Positions 1 to 8,442 of a stretch of DNA of 25,137 nt are shown piece by piece. The position numbers and the translations under genes are program-made. Position 1 is the stretch's first letter; every line of letters begins with the position of its first letter. The notes beneath the pieces are model-generated. The model did not search any database and was not told the DNA's origin. It was given only the letters and a program-made list of their open reading frames with translations. Origin of the DNA: JAMDCX01 sp049977145 (GTDB lineage: Bacteria > Planctomycetota > Phycisphaerae > WQYP01); NCBI GenBank assembly GCA_049977145.1, contig JBMFGW010000055.1, positions 1 through 25,137 of the forward strand, read 5' to 3'.

Positions 1-2685
1 CATAAGGCCCTGATAGGCGGCGTTGGCGGCGGACATGGCGGATGCATCGTCGCTTGCGACGTTCGGGAAACGTGAGCGGTCGGCAACGGCCTCCTGCGAG
101 CGGGGCACGAACTCCGGGCCGAATTGTTCAGGGTAGCGGTCTTTCAGCAATAATCGGAGCCAGACGTAGAAAAAATTGGAGAGATCGCCATAGAAAAGGT
201 TATCGCCGAAGGGTGGATCGGTGATAACGCTATCAAAGGAGTCGGTCCAGTCCACGTTCATTTCGGTGGAGGAGCCGCACATTGCCAGCGACCCCACAGA
301 CCGCGCAGTGTCACCCGTGGGGGCAGCGCCCGAGCATAGTTCCGCATCGGCCAAGCGGTCCCATGGGCACGCCGCCCATTTGAGACCTTCTACAACTAGG
401 TCGGCACAAGACGCAAACCTCCCCGCTCCCACCGTTGCAAACGGATTTATCTCACTTGACAATATCTTGGGGTGGTAGTTGTTATTGGAGAAGTGAGGGA
501 TCGTCTTGTCGAACTCCCGTTGGTAGAATGCCATCCCGCAGGAATACCGGAGGTGCTGCTGTATCGCGCCCATCGCCTGTTCCTCATCTGCGGTAATTGA
601 TAATGCGCTCCCTCGTCGCGCCGTCCGACCGATCAGCGTCGCGTGTGAGAGGAGTTGCCGCGGACTAAAGAACTTATACCAATGCGTGTAACCCCAATTT
701 GGGATTCCACCATTGAGGTGGTGGGTCATCCAGGTGTAGGGCAATTCCGAGCGGGGCCAGAAATCTTTGAGATCATTTTCCTTGCGTGCGAGCCATTCGC
801 GCTCGGCGGCGAGCAGGCGCTCAATATCCGCCACGGCCGGCACCTTGAAATAGCGGCCTTCATAGGGGTGATATTCAGTTTTGCGCTGCGGATCGTAACA
901 TTGCAGGCAATAGATTGAGACCGGCGCGGAGCGCTGCTGTGTCGCGTCGTGCTGATCCATGCGGGTGCGGTTGGTGTAATCCTTGACGCTTTCAAGTAAA
1001 TCCGCAAGTTGGCCGCAACTGCCGCAGGTAAAGCTGGAGCGCTTGGGCACGGTGCCTTTACCGGTTTCGATGACGCGGCCATCTGAAAGTGTGATCGTTG
1101 GCGGAAGCCAGATTTTTTCATCCACGCTTTCCCCGGATGTTTCGGTGGCGTTTCCCTCGGCTAGGTTTTCTTCGGCGGGCGTTTCCTCTTCGCCGCCAAC
1201 TTTTCCGCGCACTTCAATGAGGCGCAAATTTTTCAGGCGTTCGCGGTACCATTTTTCGGTGGCAGCCACGGGGGCATCAATGTAGCCGCCGAGTTCAGTG
1301 CCATCTTCGGCCACGCCGGGGCTGCCTGCAAGCCATTCGGGATCAACCAACAGCGTGCAAAAGACGGGCTTTTTGCCGTTGCGCTCCGGCAGGATACCGA
1401 GGTGCTTTTTATCCATATCGGCAGCGCGGGTGGTTTGGCGGTGGGCGGTTAATACGTCGCGGATGCTTTGGCCAGACCAGGTGCCACAGCGCGGGCATTT
1501 CAGGCCCGGTTCCTTTTCCACCAAATCCGAAAGTTCCCGGATGCGGAATTCTTTATCGGTTTTCCCGCCCTGGCCATATTCCATGAGGCGTTTGGTGAAT
1601 TCGGCGGAAAGAACGGTGAACGGAAATTCATTTTCCAAAATGATGTGCTGAGCATCCGGGGCGATGCGGGCGTCGCCAAGTTCGGCGTGAAAACTGAGGC
1701 CGCAGGCTTTGTTTTTGCAGGTGCAGGGAATGTATTTCACGCCGAGTTTTTTGATGGCGACAACCGGGGAACGGAAAATCGGCGTGCGGTGGCCACAGCC
1801 GGGTTTGATGCAGGGGCCATGCTTGGCCCAGAAGGTGTAGATGATTTCGGGGCCTTCATATTGGTAGGGTTTGCGGTGTTCGGGCGGCAGATTACAGGGA
1901 TCAAAATCGGGGGGCATTTTTTCGCGACTGCCATCGGCGGCGACTTTGAACCAGGTTCCCTTTTTCCCGCCTACGCCATCGGTTACGTAGAAGGGTTGAA
2001 TTTGCGGCTTAACCTCGGCTTCAATTTGATCAAAAAAGGCTTTTACTTCGGCGGGATCAGTGCAGGCGAGTTCGTTTTTTACGATAAACCACGCCACCGG
2101 ATTAAGATCCACACCGCTGACCTTAAAGCCCAGGCGTGAGCCTTCCACCAACGTGGTGCCGCCGCCCATGAAGGGATCAAGCACAGAAAGATGTTTGAAA
2201 TTTCCGGCGGCCTGATGGTTGGCGTAATAGACATTCCAGACGGCGGCCGCGGCGGCATCTTCATCGGCCATGGCGTGGCCGTCCGGGCCGAGTATCGGTT
2301 GGCCATCGGGGTGTTTTTTTACCGGGGCTTCCATGGCGGCGGCGATGAGCAGTGCGCGGAAAATGCAGGAGCGGCGGCGTGCCCACCATTTGCTCATCTG
2401 ATAAATCGGTTTGCCGGCATTGCCCTCCAAGGCGGAAAGGGCATTGATGGGGAGAATGGGAAAATCGACTTCGAGGCAGGTTTTGGGGCGATGGGGATTG
2501 GAAAAATCGGGAACTTTTACTGGGACCGGCTGGGCCAGGTTGGGCGGGAGATTGGAGTTATCGGCAGCAGCGGCAGAGGCGGATTTACGCGCGGTTTTTT
2601 TGGACGAAGCGCTGGCAGCGGTGTCGGTGAGTCCCGGCATATCGGGAAAAAGATGAGAGGTGGCGTTGGTCATGGGGTTTATCAT
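1..2685 (-). CDS. DUF1156 zinc-ribbon adenine-specific DNA methyltransferase (PglXI-like), C-terminus cut by the window edge
   Basis: The frame is open from ATG at 2685 to base 1 (895 codons seen, stop outside). The N-terminus carries the DUF1156 signature around residues 85-110 (NALSALEGNAGKPIY followed by SKWWARRRS). The SAM-binding motif I is DPFMGGGTT at residues 170-178, then an acidic D193 and NPVAWFIVKNELA. Cysteine pairs follow at 292/297, 321/323/328, 397/400, 554/557 and 593/596, as expected for COG1743 'methylase with Zn-ribbon'. The catalytic motif IV is DPPF at 823-826. Motif I and IV both look intact, so it is probably an active N6-adenine methylase that modifies host DNA as the self mark of the defence operon. 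It starts 58 bases after the AAA+ gene; no in-frame ATG was seen further upstream and the Shine-Dalgarno is weak. A second ATG at 2673 is possible. Family assignment is sound; the BREX role is inferred from neighbours. Confidence 0.9.
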   Translation of the reverse strand, partial: MINPMTNATSHLFPDMPGLTDTAASASSKKTARKSASAAAADNSNLPPNLAQPVPVKVPDFSNPHRPKTCLEVDFPILPINALSALEGNAGKPIYQMSKWWARRRSCIFRALLIAAAMEAPVKKHPDGQPILGPDGHAMADEDAAAAAVWNVYYANHQAAGNFKHLSVLDPFMGGGTTLVEGSRLGFKVSGVDLNPVAWFIVKNELACTDPAEVKAFFDQIEAEVKPQIQPFYVTDGVGGKKGTWFKVAADGSREKMPPDFDPCNLPPEHRKPYQYEGPEIIYTFWAKHGPCIKPGCGHRTPIFRSPVVAIKKLGVKYIPCTCKNKACGLSFHAELGDARIAPDAQHIILENEFPFTVLSAEFTKRLMEYGQGGKTDKEFRIRELSDLVEKEPGLKCPRCGTWSGQSIRDVLTAHRQTTRAADMDKKHLGILPERNGKKPVFCTLLVDPEWLAGSPGVAEDGTELGGYIDAPVAATEKWYRERLKNLRLIEVRGKVGGEEETPAEENLAEGNATETSGESVDEKIWLPPTITLSDGRVIETGKGTVPKRSSFTCGSCGQLADLLESVKDYTNRTRMDQHDATQQRSAPVSIYCLQCYDPQRKTEYHPYEGRYFKVPAVADIERLLAAEREWLARKENDLKDFWPRSELPYTWMTHHLNGGIPNWGYTHWYKFFSPRQLLSHATLIGRTARRGSALSITADEEQAMGAIQQHLRYSCGMAFYQREFDKTIPHFSNNNYHPKILSSEINPFATVGAGRFASCADLVVEGLKWAACPWDRLADAELCSGAAPTGDTARSVGSLAMCGSSTEMNVDWTDSFDSVITDPPFGDNLFYGDLSNFFYVWLRLLLKDRYPEQFGPEFVPRSQEAVADRSRFPNVASDDASAMSAANAAYQGLM

Positions 2686-2743
2686 AACGGAGGAAGCTCG
2701 ATCAGGGGAGTTGCCGGCTTCATCCGTCGGCGGAGGCCTCTTT

Positions 2744-3946
2744 TTACGGTGCGGCCTGAAGCAGGAAAAAAAGGGCGTAGAGGGCGCTGGTAAACTGGTA
2801 GTGGCCCTTGCCCATTTCGGCGCTTTGATGAATAACACCCAAGCGTTTCATCTTTTGGAGAAAATTATCCAATACCTTGGCTTCCTCTGGTGAAATACGG
2901 CCCATAAGTTCAGCTTTGGTGAAGCGGGTAAACTCATGGGGGGCCTCGACTGGTGTAATCTTTCGCAGGATGCCGCGGTATCGTTCGCTCCAGATTGCAG
3001 CAAGCACCTTAGGCTCAATGTATTTCGCTCCAATAACTTTCGCGGCTGAGATGACCCCGCTTTGGGCATCATGCTTTTCAATAGTGCCATCGGTATCCGC
3101 TTTAAACGCGGCGTCGCCGATCTCATGGAGGAACACGGGATAACCGCCGGAGAACTGCCAGAATATATTCAAAGCCTCCGGTGTCACGGCCACGTTGACC
3201 TTCTGGAGCGCGTGCTGAAAGAACTGCTTGGTCTGGGCCTCATTAAATGGACGAATGGCAATAAGATCAAATACGCGGTCAAGCGATGGCTGCGTCTCAA
3301 GCAACTGCCGCCGACGTTCCGGAAGGCCAGCAAGGACGAGGGTAAGCGGCAGTGGATCACGGGCGGTGGCGATTTCATCGACCAGGCTTTTAAGCCAGTT
3401 GGCAAAAGCATTTGATCCAGCCAGTCCGCTGAGATCATCGAGCACGATCATCAGGCCCTTACGTTGTGCGCCGATGCGGCTTAATAGCTTGCGAAGTGTG
3501 GGGCCAAAGTCACTGACGGCCTGCGATAGATCACGTTGGGGCGCATCAAAGGCCAGGGATACCCCGAACAATCCGACCTCTTTAATATGGTTGCCCAGAA
3601 AACCTTTTACGCCGTCGAACCAGCTTCGATCCCTGCTTTCCTGCAACAACCGCTCAAAAATTCGCCGCACCATTTCTTCCAGCGAGGTTACGCCGCCAAG
3701 GAATACATGCAGGCCAATGACCTCATGCTTTTCCTCGGCGATACGCACGGCCATCCGGCAGAGCGAGCTTTTTCCAATGCCCCGCTCGCCGGTGATGAAG
3801 ACGCGCTCAAGGGTTTTCATGGACGCTGATTTTGCGACTTTGGTGACGATTTCGGTGATCTCGTTTTCACGGCCCACGAAAAACTCAATTGGAACCGGCA
3901 CGCCGGGGGTAAAAGGTGAGTATTCTTTCGCCATGGCGTTCTCCAT
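2744..3946 (-). CDS. AAA+ ATPase with Orc1/Cdc6-like layout and C-terminal winged helix
   Basis: This 400-residue protein has a Walker A GERGIGKSS at 53-61 and a Walker B LMIVLDD at 165-171. A sensor-like strand LVLAGLPERR sits near 203-212. The C-terminal third (about 300-390) looks like a winged-helix domain (FTKAELMGRISPEEAK, then LQKMKRLGVIHQ). This architecture is typical of Orc/Cdc6-like and STAND-related ATPases that bind DNA. It starts 12 bases after the PglZ stop, in the same operon. A second ATG at 3934 (MAKEYS) is preceded by GGAG at a good distance and may be the true start. It is too large for the small BrxF-type ATPases and does not clearly match BrxD. A role in target recognition or loading is inference; the exact partner family is not recognised. 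Confidence 0.85.
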   Translation of the reverse strand: MENAMAKEYSPFTPGVPVPIEFFVGRENEITEIVTKVAKSASMKTLERVFITGERGIGKSSLCRMAVRIAEEKHEVIGLHVFLGGVTSLEEMVRRIFERLLQESRDRSWFDGVKGFLGNHIKEVGLFGVSLAFDAPQRDLSQAVSDFGPTLRKLLSRIGAQRKGLMIVLDDLSGLAGSNAFANWLKSLVDEIATARDPLPLTLVLAGLPERRRQLLETQPSLDRVFDLIAIRPFNEAQTKQFFQHALQKVNVAVTPEALNIFWQFSGGYPVFLHEIGDAAFKADTDGTIEKHDAQSGVISAAKVIGAKYIEPKVLAAIWSERYRGILRKITPVEAPHEFTRFTKAELMGRISPEEAKVLDNFLQKMKRLGVIHQSAEMGKGHYQFTSALYALFFLLQAAP

Positions 3947-3958
3947 TTCGACTATCGG

Positions 3959-4987
3959 CTACAGAGCTGATAATTCTATCATAGGCACTGCCGCTTCCAA
4001 GAGCGACAGGCCGCGGTGGCAGAGGGTGGGAAAGCCGCCGGAGACTTTCCATTTTCGCTGGCCGGTGACCACGAGCCATGCGCCGCCGGCATCGGGGAAA
4101 CGCAGCACGGGCGGCGGGAATTGGCGTTGGAGCCAGGGGCTGGCGGGGTCTTCGCGGATGGCGCGTTGGGCACCGAATTGGCCGGCGAGCCCGCGGACAT
4201 CTTCGGGGGTTTTGACTTCGCTGGAGAACTCGGCGGTGGTGGCGTAGCCGTGGTCGGATGTAATAAGCAGTCGGCGGCCCTGGCGTAGACGATCAAGGAA
4301 ATTCCAAAAGCCGTCGGAAGCGAGAGTGCGTTTTATTTCAGCGCCTACGACGGCGTCGCCATCGGGGCGATTACTATGAAGGTGTATCAGAGGTTCATCG
4401 GGCCAGTTGTGCCAGAGGAACAGGCGGGGCTGAGCACCGATACGGCCTACGCAATCCGCAAATGGATCGGCCAGTACATCGGTGTAGACATCCGGGCCGT
4501 TGAAAATAAAGGAGGCAGGTGGCTGATTGTGAGCGAGCTTGGCGCGGCCCGGCAGACCAAGCGCGGCGGCAAATTGATCGGTTTCCGTGGGTACCACGCT
4601 GGCACGGACGGAAATATTGGCCGGTTCTATGCCGCGTTTTTTCGCTCCGTTGATAATCAGCGGCAGTTCGCGCAGGGACAGGGCGTCGAGTATCAGCACG
4701 GCGGTACCGGCGGACGTTATGGGCGGCTGCCAGAAATCACGGATACCGGCAATCGCGCTGGGGGCGGCGGTGGGAACCTGTTGCCACAAATCCCAGGCGG
4801 TTTCAGCGAGCAGCCGATCGGGGGTAACGGTTTCGCGGTGCAGAGTGGCGGGTGATGTTGTAGCCAGCGCGAGCGTTTGCAGGCGCTGAAATATGTGTGT
4901 CCAGGTTGCCGCGGCGGATTGATCGGAGCAGATAATGTCCTGCCAGGAAATCGGCGGTGAAGATTCTGGAACGCTGCTGGCGGTCAT
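3959..4987 (-). CDS. Short PglZ-like alkaline-phosphatase-fold protein
   Basis: The protein has 342 residues from ATG 4987, which overlaps the stop of the upstream ATPase gene as ATGA, indicating translational coupling. An upstream in-frame ATG at 5074 exists, but it would bury 29 residues inside the previous gene and is less likely. PglZ-type signatures are visible: a metal-ligand Asp in LILDALSLRELP (D101), the second metal motif LLITSDHGYA (D245, H246), and the C-terminal HRGLSLLEAAVPMIEL (H324). These correspond to conserved parts of the PglZ domain (alkaline phosphatase superfamily). Canonical BREX PglZ proteins are roughly twice this length or more, so this is nearly a stand-alone catalytic domain. 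PglZ is a core BREX/Pgl component whose substrate is not settled. Fold assignment is strong; function in this operon is inferred. Confidence 0.85.
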   Translation of the reverse strand: MTASSVPESSPPISWQDIICSDQSAAATWTHIFQRLQTLALATTSPATLHRETVTPDRLLAETAWDLWQQVPTAAPSAIAGIRDFWQPPITSAGTAVLILDALSLRELPLIINGAKKRGIEPANISVRASVVPTETDQFAAALGLPGRAKLAHNQPPASFIFNGPDVYTDVLADPFADCVGRIGAQPRLFLWHNWPDEPLIHLHSNRPDGDAVVGAEIKRTLASDGFWNFLDRLRQGRRLLITSDHGYATTAEFSSEVKTPEDVRGLAGQFGAQRAIREDPASPWLQRQFPPPVLRFPDAGGAWLVVTGQRKWKVSGGFPTLCHRGLSLLEAAVPMIELSAL

Positions 4988-7767
4988 TTGCGCCCCCCAG
5001 CGGGGATTTGCGGATCGTCCGGATTGGAGGTGATTTGAAGTTCCGCCAGGAGGGTCAGGGGTATGCGGGCGCAAAGCTCGCGCAACTGTTTGACGGACAG
5101 GCCACGCAGAGTCAGAGTTGCAATATCCACACGGTCCTGATCCGGCAGGCCCCAGCGTTCAATATCACCCAGCAAATTGATGCCGCTTTTGGCCCCATTG
5201 GATTGACGGATTACCGGGGCAGCGGTCTGTTCCATGATTTCGTCGGAATGGTCATCGGTGATTGGTGCGGCGGAAGCGGCAAGGTTTGACGCGGGGGGTG
5301 GCGATGGCGGTGTGGCGGCGGCGGCGAACAACGGTGCGATTGGTGGTTGGGGAACGGACACGCCGCTGGAACCAATTTGTCCCGGCAAGCCCAATTGCAC
5401 ATCTTCAAGCAGGCGGCCTGAACGGAAACAGGTGCGTTTCAGGCGGCTGAATGCCTGTTCTTCCAATTCGCCAGGCTGGGCGCTGTACCAATGCGTATCG
5501 ACATTGACGGCGATTTTATCCCGCGCGACGACACGCAGTACCTGTTCATACATGATGTGGTCGCCGAGATAAGGAATTGCATCTTGATCAGGTTTGGCGG
5601 GCGGCTCGCGGAGCTGGGCGAAAACCTGTTTCATGGTTTCGCCGCGCTGGGCGGCGGCGACGATAAAAGATTCAAAATCTTCCGGGGCGAATAAGCCAGT
5701 CTGAATGGCGGATTCAATGTGGGCGGAAACTTTCTCCGCCGCAACATTACACGGTTCGAGGTGGAAAACACATTGCGTGGGGTGCTGAAAATTCCAGCGG
5801 TGCAGAACGGCGAAGCGGTCAAAGCGGTCGGAGATTTCCCGGCGCAGGTCTTTATCAAAGCGGCGGAAGATTTCGGCGTAAATCGGCTCCGCATCTTTCC
5901 ACGCTTTGGCCAAATACGCGCAGCGTGCCATCCGGCGGACATCGGGATCATCGTAAATATTGGGCAGAGCGGCCTTGGGTAATAGAAAGCGTGTCATGTT
6001 GCGGCGTGTAGATACGTGCCGGGCCAGCCAACTGCCAAGAGCGGTGTTAACGTCGGTTGGGGCGACGGGAAGAATCAGTAGCACGGGATTATTCCATTGT
6101 TCGGGATGGTCTTGTGCGGGGATATTGGCCCAGGGGGACGTTTCCCAATTCGGATCAAGGATAATCGCTCGGGACGGGGGCGAACTGGCGGCGTCCGGTG
6201 AGCGAAACTGGTGCGTCATCACATCGCGGATAAAGGCCTGATCTTTCATAATGGGCAGCAGACCGCGAGGCGTGGGGCCATCGGGTTCAAAGTGTTTGTC
6301 ATTTTTAGCGGTGGCCTTCACTTTGGCCAGTGGGTTTTCTTCAAGTTTGAAGCAGTGGCGTTTTTCGGCGGTGCCGACTTCATGAATATTAAAGCTGTTT
6401 TCGACAATCGTGGTGAGTTCGACGGTGAAGGCGTTATCGTCGATGGGTTTATCACGGGTGATGCCAAGTTGAAGTTCCTCGCGGGTGCCGCCGATGACAT
6501 TGGTGGCGGAAAGGGAGCGAATCCATATTCCACTGACGATTTCGCGGGCGTGAACGGCGGCGGTTCCGGCGGCGAGCAGCGCTTCAAGGTTGCGGATGGC
6601 CTTTTCCCGCAGGCGTTCCTGATCGGCGGTGGTGGCGAAAGAATCTATGAGCGTCACTACGCCGCAGTTATCATCATCGACGAGAAAATCGGAGGCTGTA
6701 AGCGTGGGCACAAGATGGCCACGGGCGCGGAATAATTCGGCCAGCAGGCGGATGAGATCGCGTTTATCCTGGGCGGAATCGGCCATGAGTATATGGTCAT
6801 CCAGCAGCGCCAGGAGTTCGGGGGAAAAAGGCCAGGCCTCAATAACCTCGTGGCGCAGGCGGTCTTTGTCGCTGTCGGTTTTTTCCGGGAACAGCAGCCG
6901 GATGCGTTCATCGGCGTAGGGTTTTACGATGTGGGCAATGGCGGGCGTTGAGAATTGCGCGCGGTTATCAAAGAGCCGATGCAGCAGCAGTTTTTTACGT
7001 TCTTCGCGGGCGGTTTCACCCTTGAAATCCACGACATCGGGGCCGATGCGGTGAATCTGTCGGTAGCCCTCGGTAGCGGTGTCGCGGACGGAAACGATGA
7101 GCATCAGGCGGTCGGGACGTTCCTTGGCGATTTCAGAGAGTATCTGGATAAAGTTGAAGGCCCATTGGCGGCGTTTTGGGCCGGAATCACCGGACTCATC
7201 GTGCAGGCCATCGAACCAGGTTTGGAATTCGTCAAGAATCAGCGCGGTTGGGCGCTCGGCGAATAGGTCCTCAAGCAGCGATTTGGCGGGAATGGAGGTG
7301 CCGGTGCCCTCAAATTTTCCGCGGTAATACGTGCCCTTGGGGTGGCGGTCAAAAATCAGATCCCAGAGTGTGCGGTATTCCTGATTGGACATTGTTTCGG
7401 ATATTGGAAGGAAGCCCCTGGGCAGTTCTAATTTTGCCAGACCGGCGAATTCGGGCTTTTGGCCCCACTGGCGTGCCCAGGCAGTGACTATTTCAGGCGA
7501 TTCGAAGGCGTGGTGCAAAAGGGCCATGAGGTGGGATTTTCCACGCCCCCTCTGGCCGAGAAAAACCAGCGGACGGCCCTGCGCTTTGGTGGAAATGGCG
7601 GCCAGTGCGTGCTGCACATCGGTGGTGGGATAGGTGATGCCCAAAAGGCCCGTGGGGTCGCGTTGAGCCCAGCCGGTGTTCTGCCGATTGCGCAGTTCAA
7701 TGGCGGTGCCGCGCATGTGTCCGGAGCGAAATTCCTCCCTTAATTCCAAGGATAGATTGGCGGGCAT
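4984..7767 (-). CDS. Large P-loop ATPase of BrxC/PglY (DUF499/DUF6079-like) type
   Basis: The preferred start is ATG at 7767 (927 residues, beginning MPANLSLEL), because GGAG sits six bases upstream. The frame extends to ATG 7815 and TTG 7875, but those add unconserved-looking residues. The N-terminal ATPase core shows Walker A GQRGRGKSHL (71-80), Walker B ALILDEFQTW (175-184) and a sensor-like strand LMLIVSVRDT (221-230). The rest is long, mostly helical, with no motif I can name; a Pro/Ala-rich linker lies near residues 825-850. Large ATPases with this layout are BREX core proteins (BrxC/PglY), and DUF499 proteins accompany DUF1156 methylases in other defence loci. It is the first gene of the operon and ends in a 4-base ATGA overlap with the PglZ gene. 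ATPase is certain; the precise Pfam family (DUF499 or DUF6079) is not. Confidence 0.8.
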   Translation of the reverse strand: MPANLSLELREEFRSGHMRGTAIELRNRQNTGWAQRDPTGLLGITYPTTDVQHALAAISTKAQGRPLVFLGQRGRGKSHLMALLHHAFESPEIVTAWARQWGQKPEFAGLAKLELPRGFLPISETMSNQEYRTLWDLIFDRHPKGTYYRGKFEGTGTSIPAKSLLEDLFAERPTALILDEFQTWFDGLHDESGDSGPKRRQWAFNFIQILSEIAKERPDRLMLIVSVRDTATEGYRQIHRIGPDVVDFKGETAREERKKLLLHRLFDNRAQFSTPAIAHIVKPYADERIRLLFPEKTDSDKDRLRHEVIEAWPFSPELLALLDDHILMADSAQDKRDLIRLLAELFRARGHLVPTLTASDFLVDDDNCGVVTLIDSFATTADQERLREKAIRNLEALLAAGTAAVHAREIVSGIWIRSLSATNVIGGTREELQLGITRDKPIDDNAFTVELTTIVENSFNIHEVGTAEKRHCFKLEENPLAKVKATAKNDKHFEPDGPTPRGLLPIMKDQAFIRDVMTHQFRSPDAASSPPSRAIILDPNWETSPWANIPAQDHPEQWNNPVLLILPVAPTDVNTALGSWLARHVSTRRNMTRFLLPKAALPNIYDDPDVRRMARCAYLAKAWKDAEPIYAEIFRRFDKDLRREISDRFDRFAVLHRWNFQHPTQCVFHLEPCNVAAEKVSAHIESAIQTGLFAPEDFESFIVAAAQRGETMKQVFAQLREPPAKPDQDAIPYLGDHIMYEQVLRVVARDKIAVNVDTHWYSAQPGELEEQAFSRLKRTCFRSGRLLEDVQLGLPGQIGSSGVSVPQPPIAPLFAAAATPPSPPPASNLAASAAPITDDHSDEIMEQTAAPVIRQSNGAKSGINLLGDIERWGLPDQDRVDIATLTLRGLSVKQLRELCARIPLTLLAELQITSNPDDPQIPAGGRK

Positions 7768-8172
7768 GGACGACTCCGTTTCAAGTTTGGCCGGGCTGGG
7801 CGTATCCGTGCGCATCCGCCGACCTGGCCGTTTAATGATGTTCGGAAGTTTAACGGGGATCGCGCGGCGGGACAAATGGGAGAGGGGTGAGGTGTCAAGC
7901 CAAAGTTAAAATGGCCGCTACTTAACCAAAAGTTAAAGTGTCCTGTTTGGCGGGCCGTGACATGGTGGGCAACAAGGCAGCCCATCCGCCCCGTCCCAAC
8001 TGGGTAAGCTCCAGTCATGGGTTTATAACTGCGAAGCAGTCGTGTAGGCGCAATCGAATTTATCCCCCGTTGCCTCCGCGTGCCTTGGGCTACAGCCCCG
8101 TGCACGCCTGGGCAGCGATTCTCTTGAACCCCGCTGGAATCGGATACTCTTGCGTGGTTTACATCATCACAA
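7768..8172. other. Non-coding stretch between the defence operon and tRNA-Gly
   Basis: No credible gene is visible in these 405 bases. It holds the leader of the defence operon, two copies of a short motif resembling an IS21-family end (7893-7943), and a small perfect hairpin near 8032-8044 (ACTGC-GAA-GCAGT). A perfect TTGACA lies on the minus strand at 7898-7893, pointing into the operon, but I see no good -10 at the right distance. An apparent reading frame through the tRNA here is an artefact. Confidence 0.6.
7893..7943. repeat. Two direct copies of a 17-18 bp motif, possible IS21-family end remnant
   Basis: CCAAAGTTAAAATGGCC at 7900-7916 is repeated as CCAAAAGTTAAAGTGTCC at 7926-7943, with starts 26 bases apart. 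Multiple short internal repeats of this AAAGTTAAA kind, next to a TGT tip, are the pattern of IS21-family termini. The possible tip is TGTCAA at 7893. No istA or istB gene is in the window, so at most an end is left. The alternative is a pair of operator half-sites for the adjacent operon. Confidence 0.4.
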
Positions 8173-8244
<72 letters not shown>

Positions 8245-8442
8245 GTAACAAGTTGCTCCCCAACATGACCTCTGTTGCCATTGTTGATCATACTTGCCTA
8301 TCCGCGCGCCATGGTGTTATGAGAGTTATTGTCAATTGTTTCCAGTGCGGATCCAAGAATTAAGCCATTATGTATTTTAGTGTTTATGTTGCTCATGTTC
8401 GGTAGCTTATCAGGAGTTATTTCCGATGGCAAGACACGGGCA

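Noticed and set aside
1468..2793. Long plus-strand open frames (1468-2139 and 2191-2793)
   Set aside because: They are antisense shadows of the DUF1156 methylase, whose minus frame carries clear motifs; the plus products have no family features.
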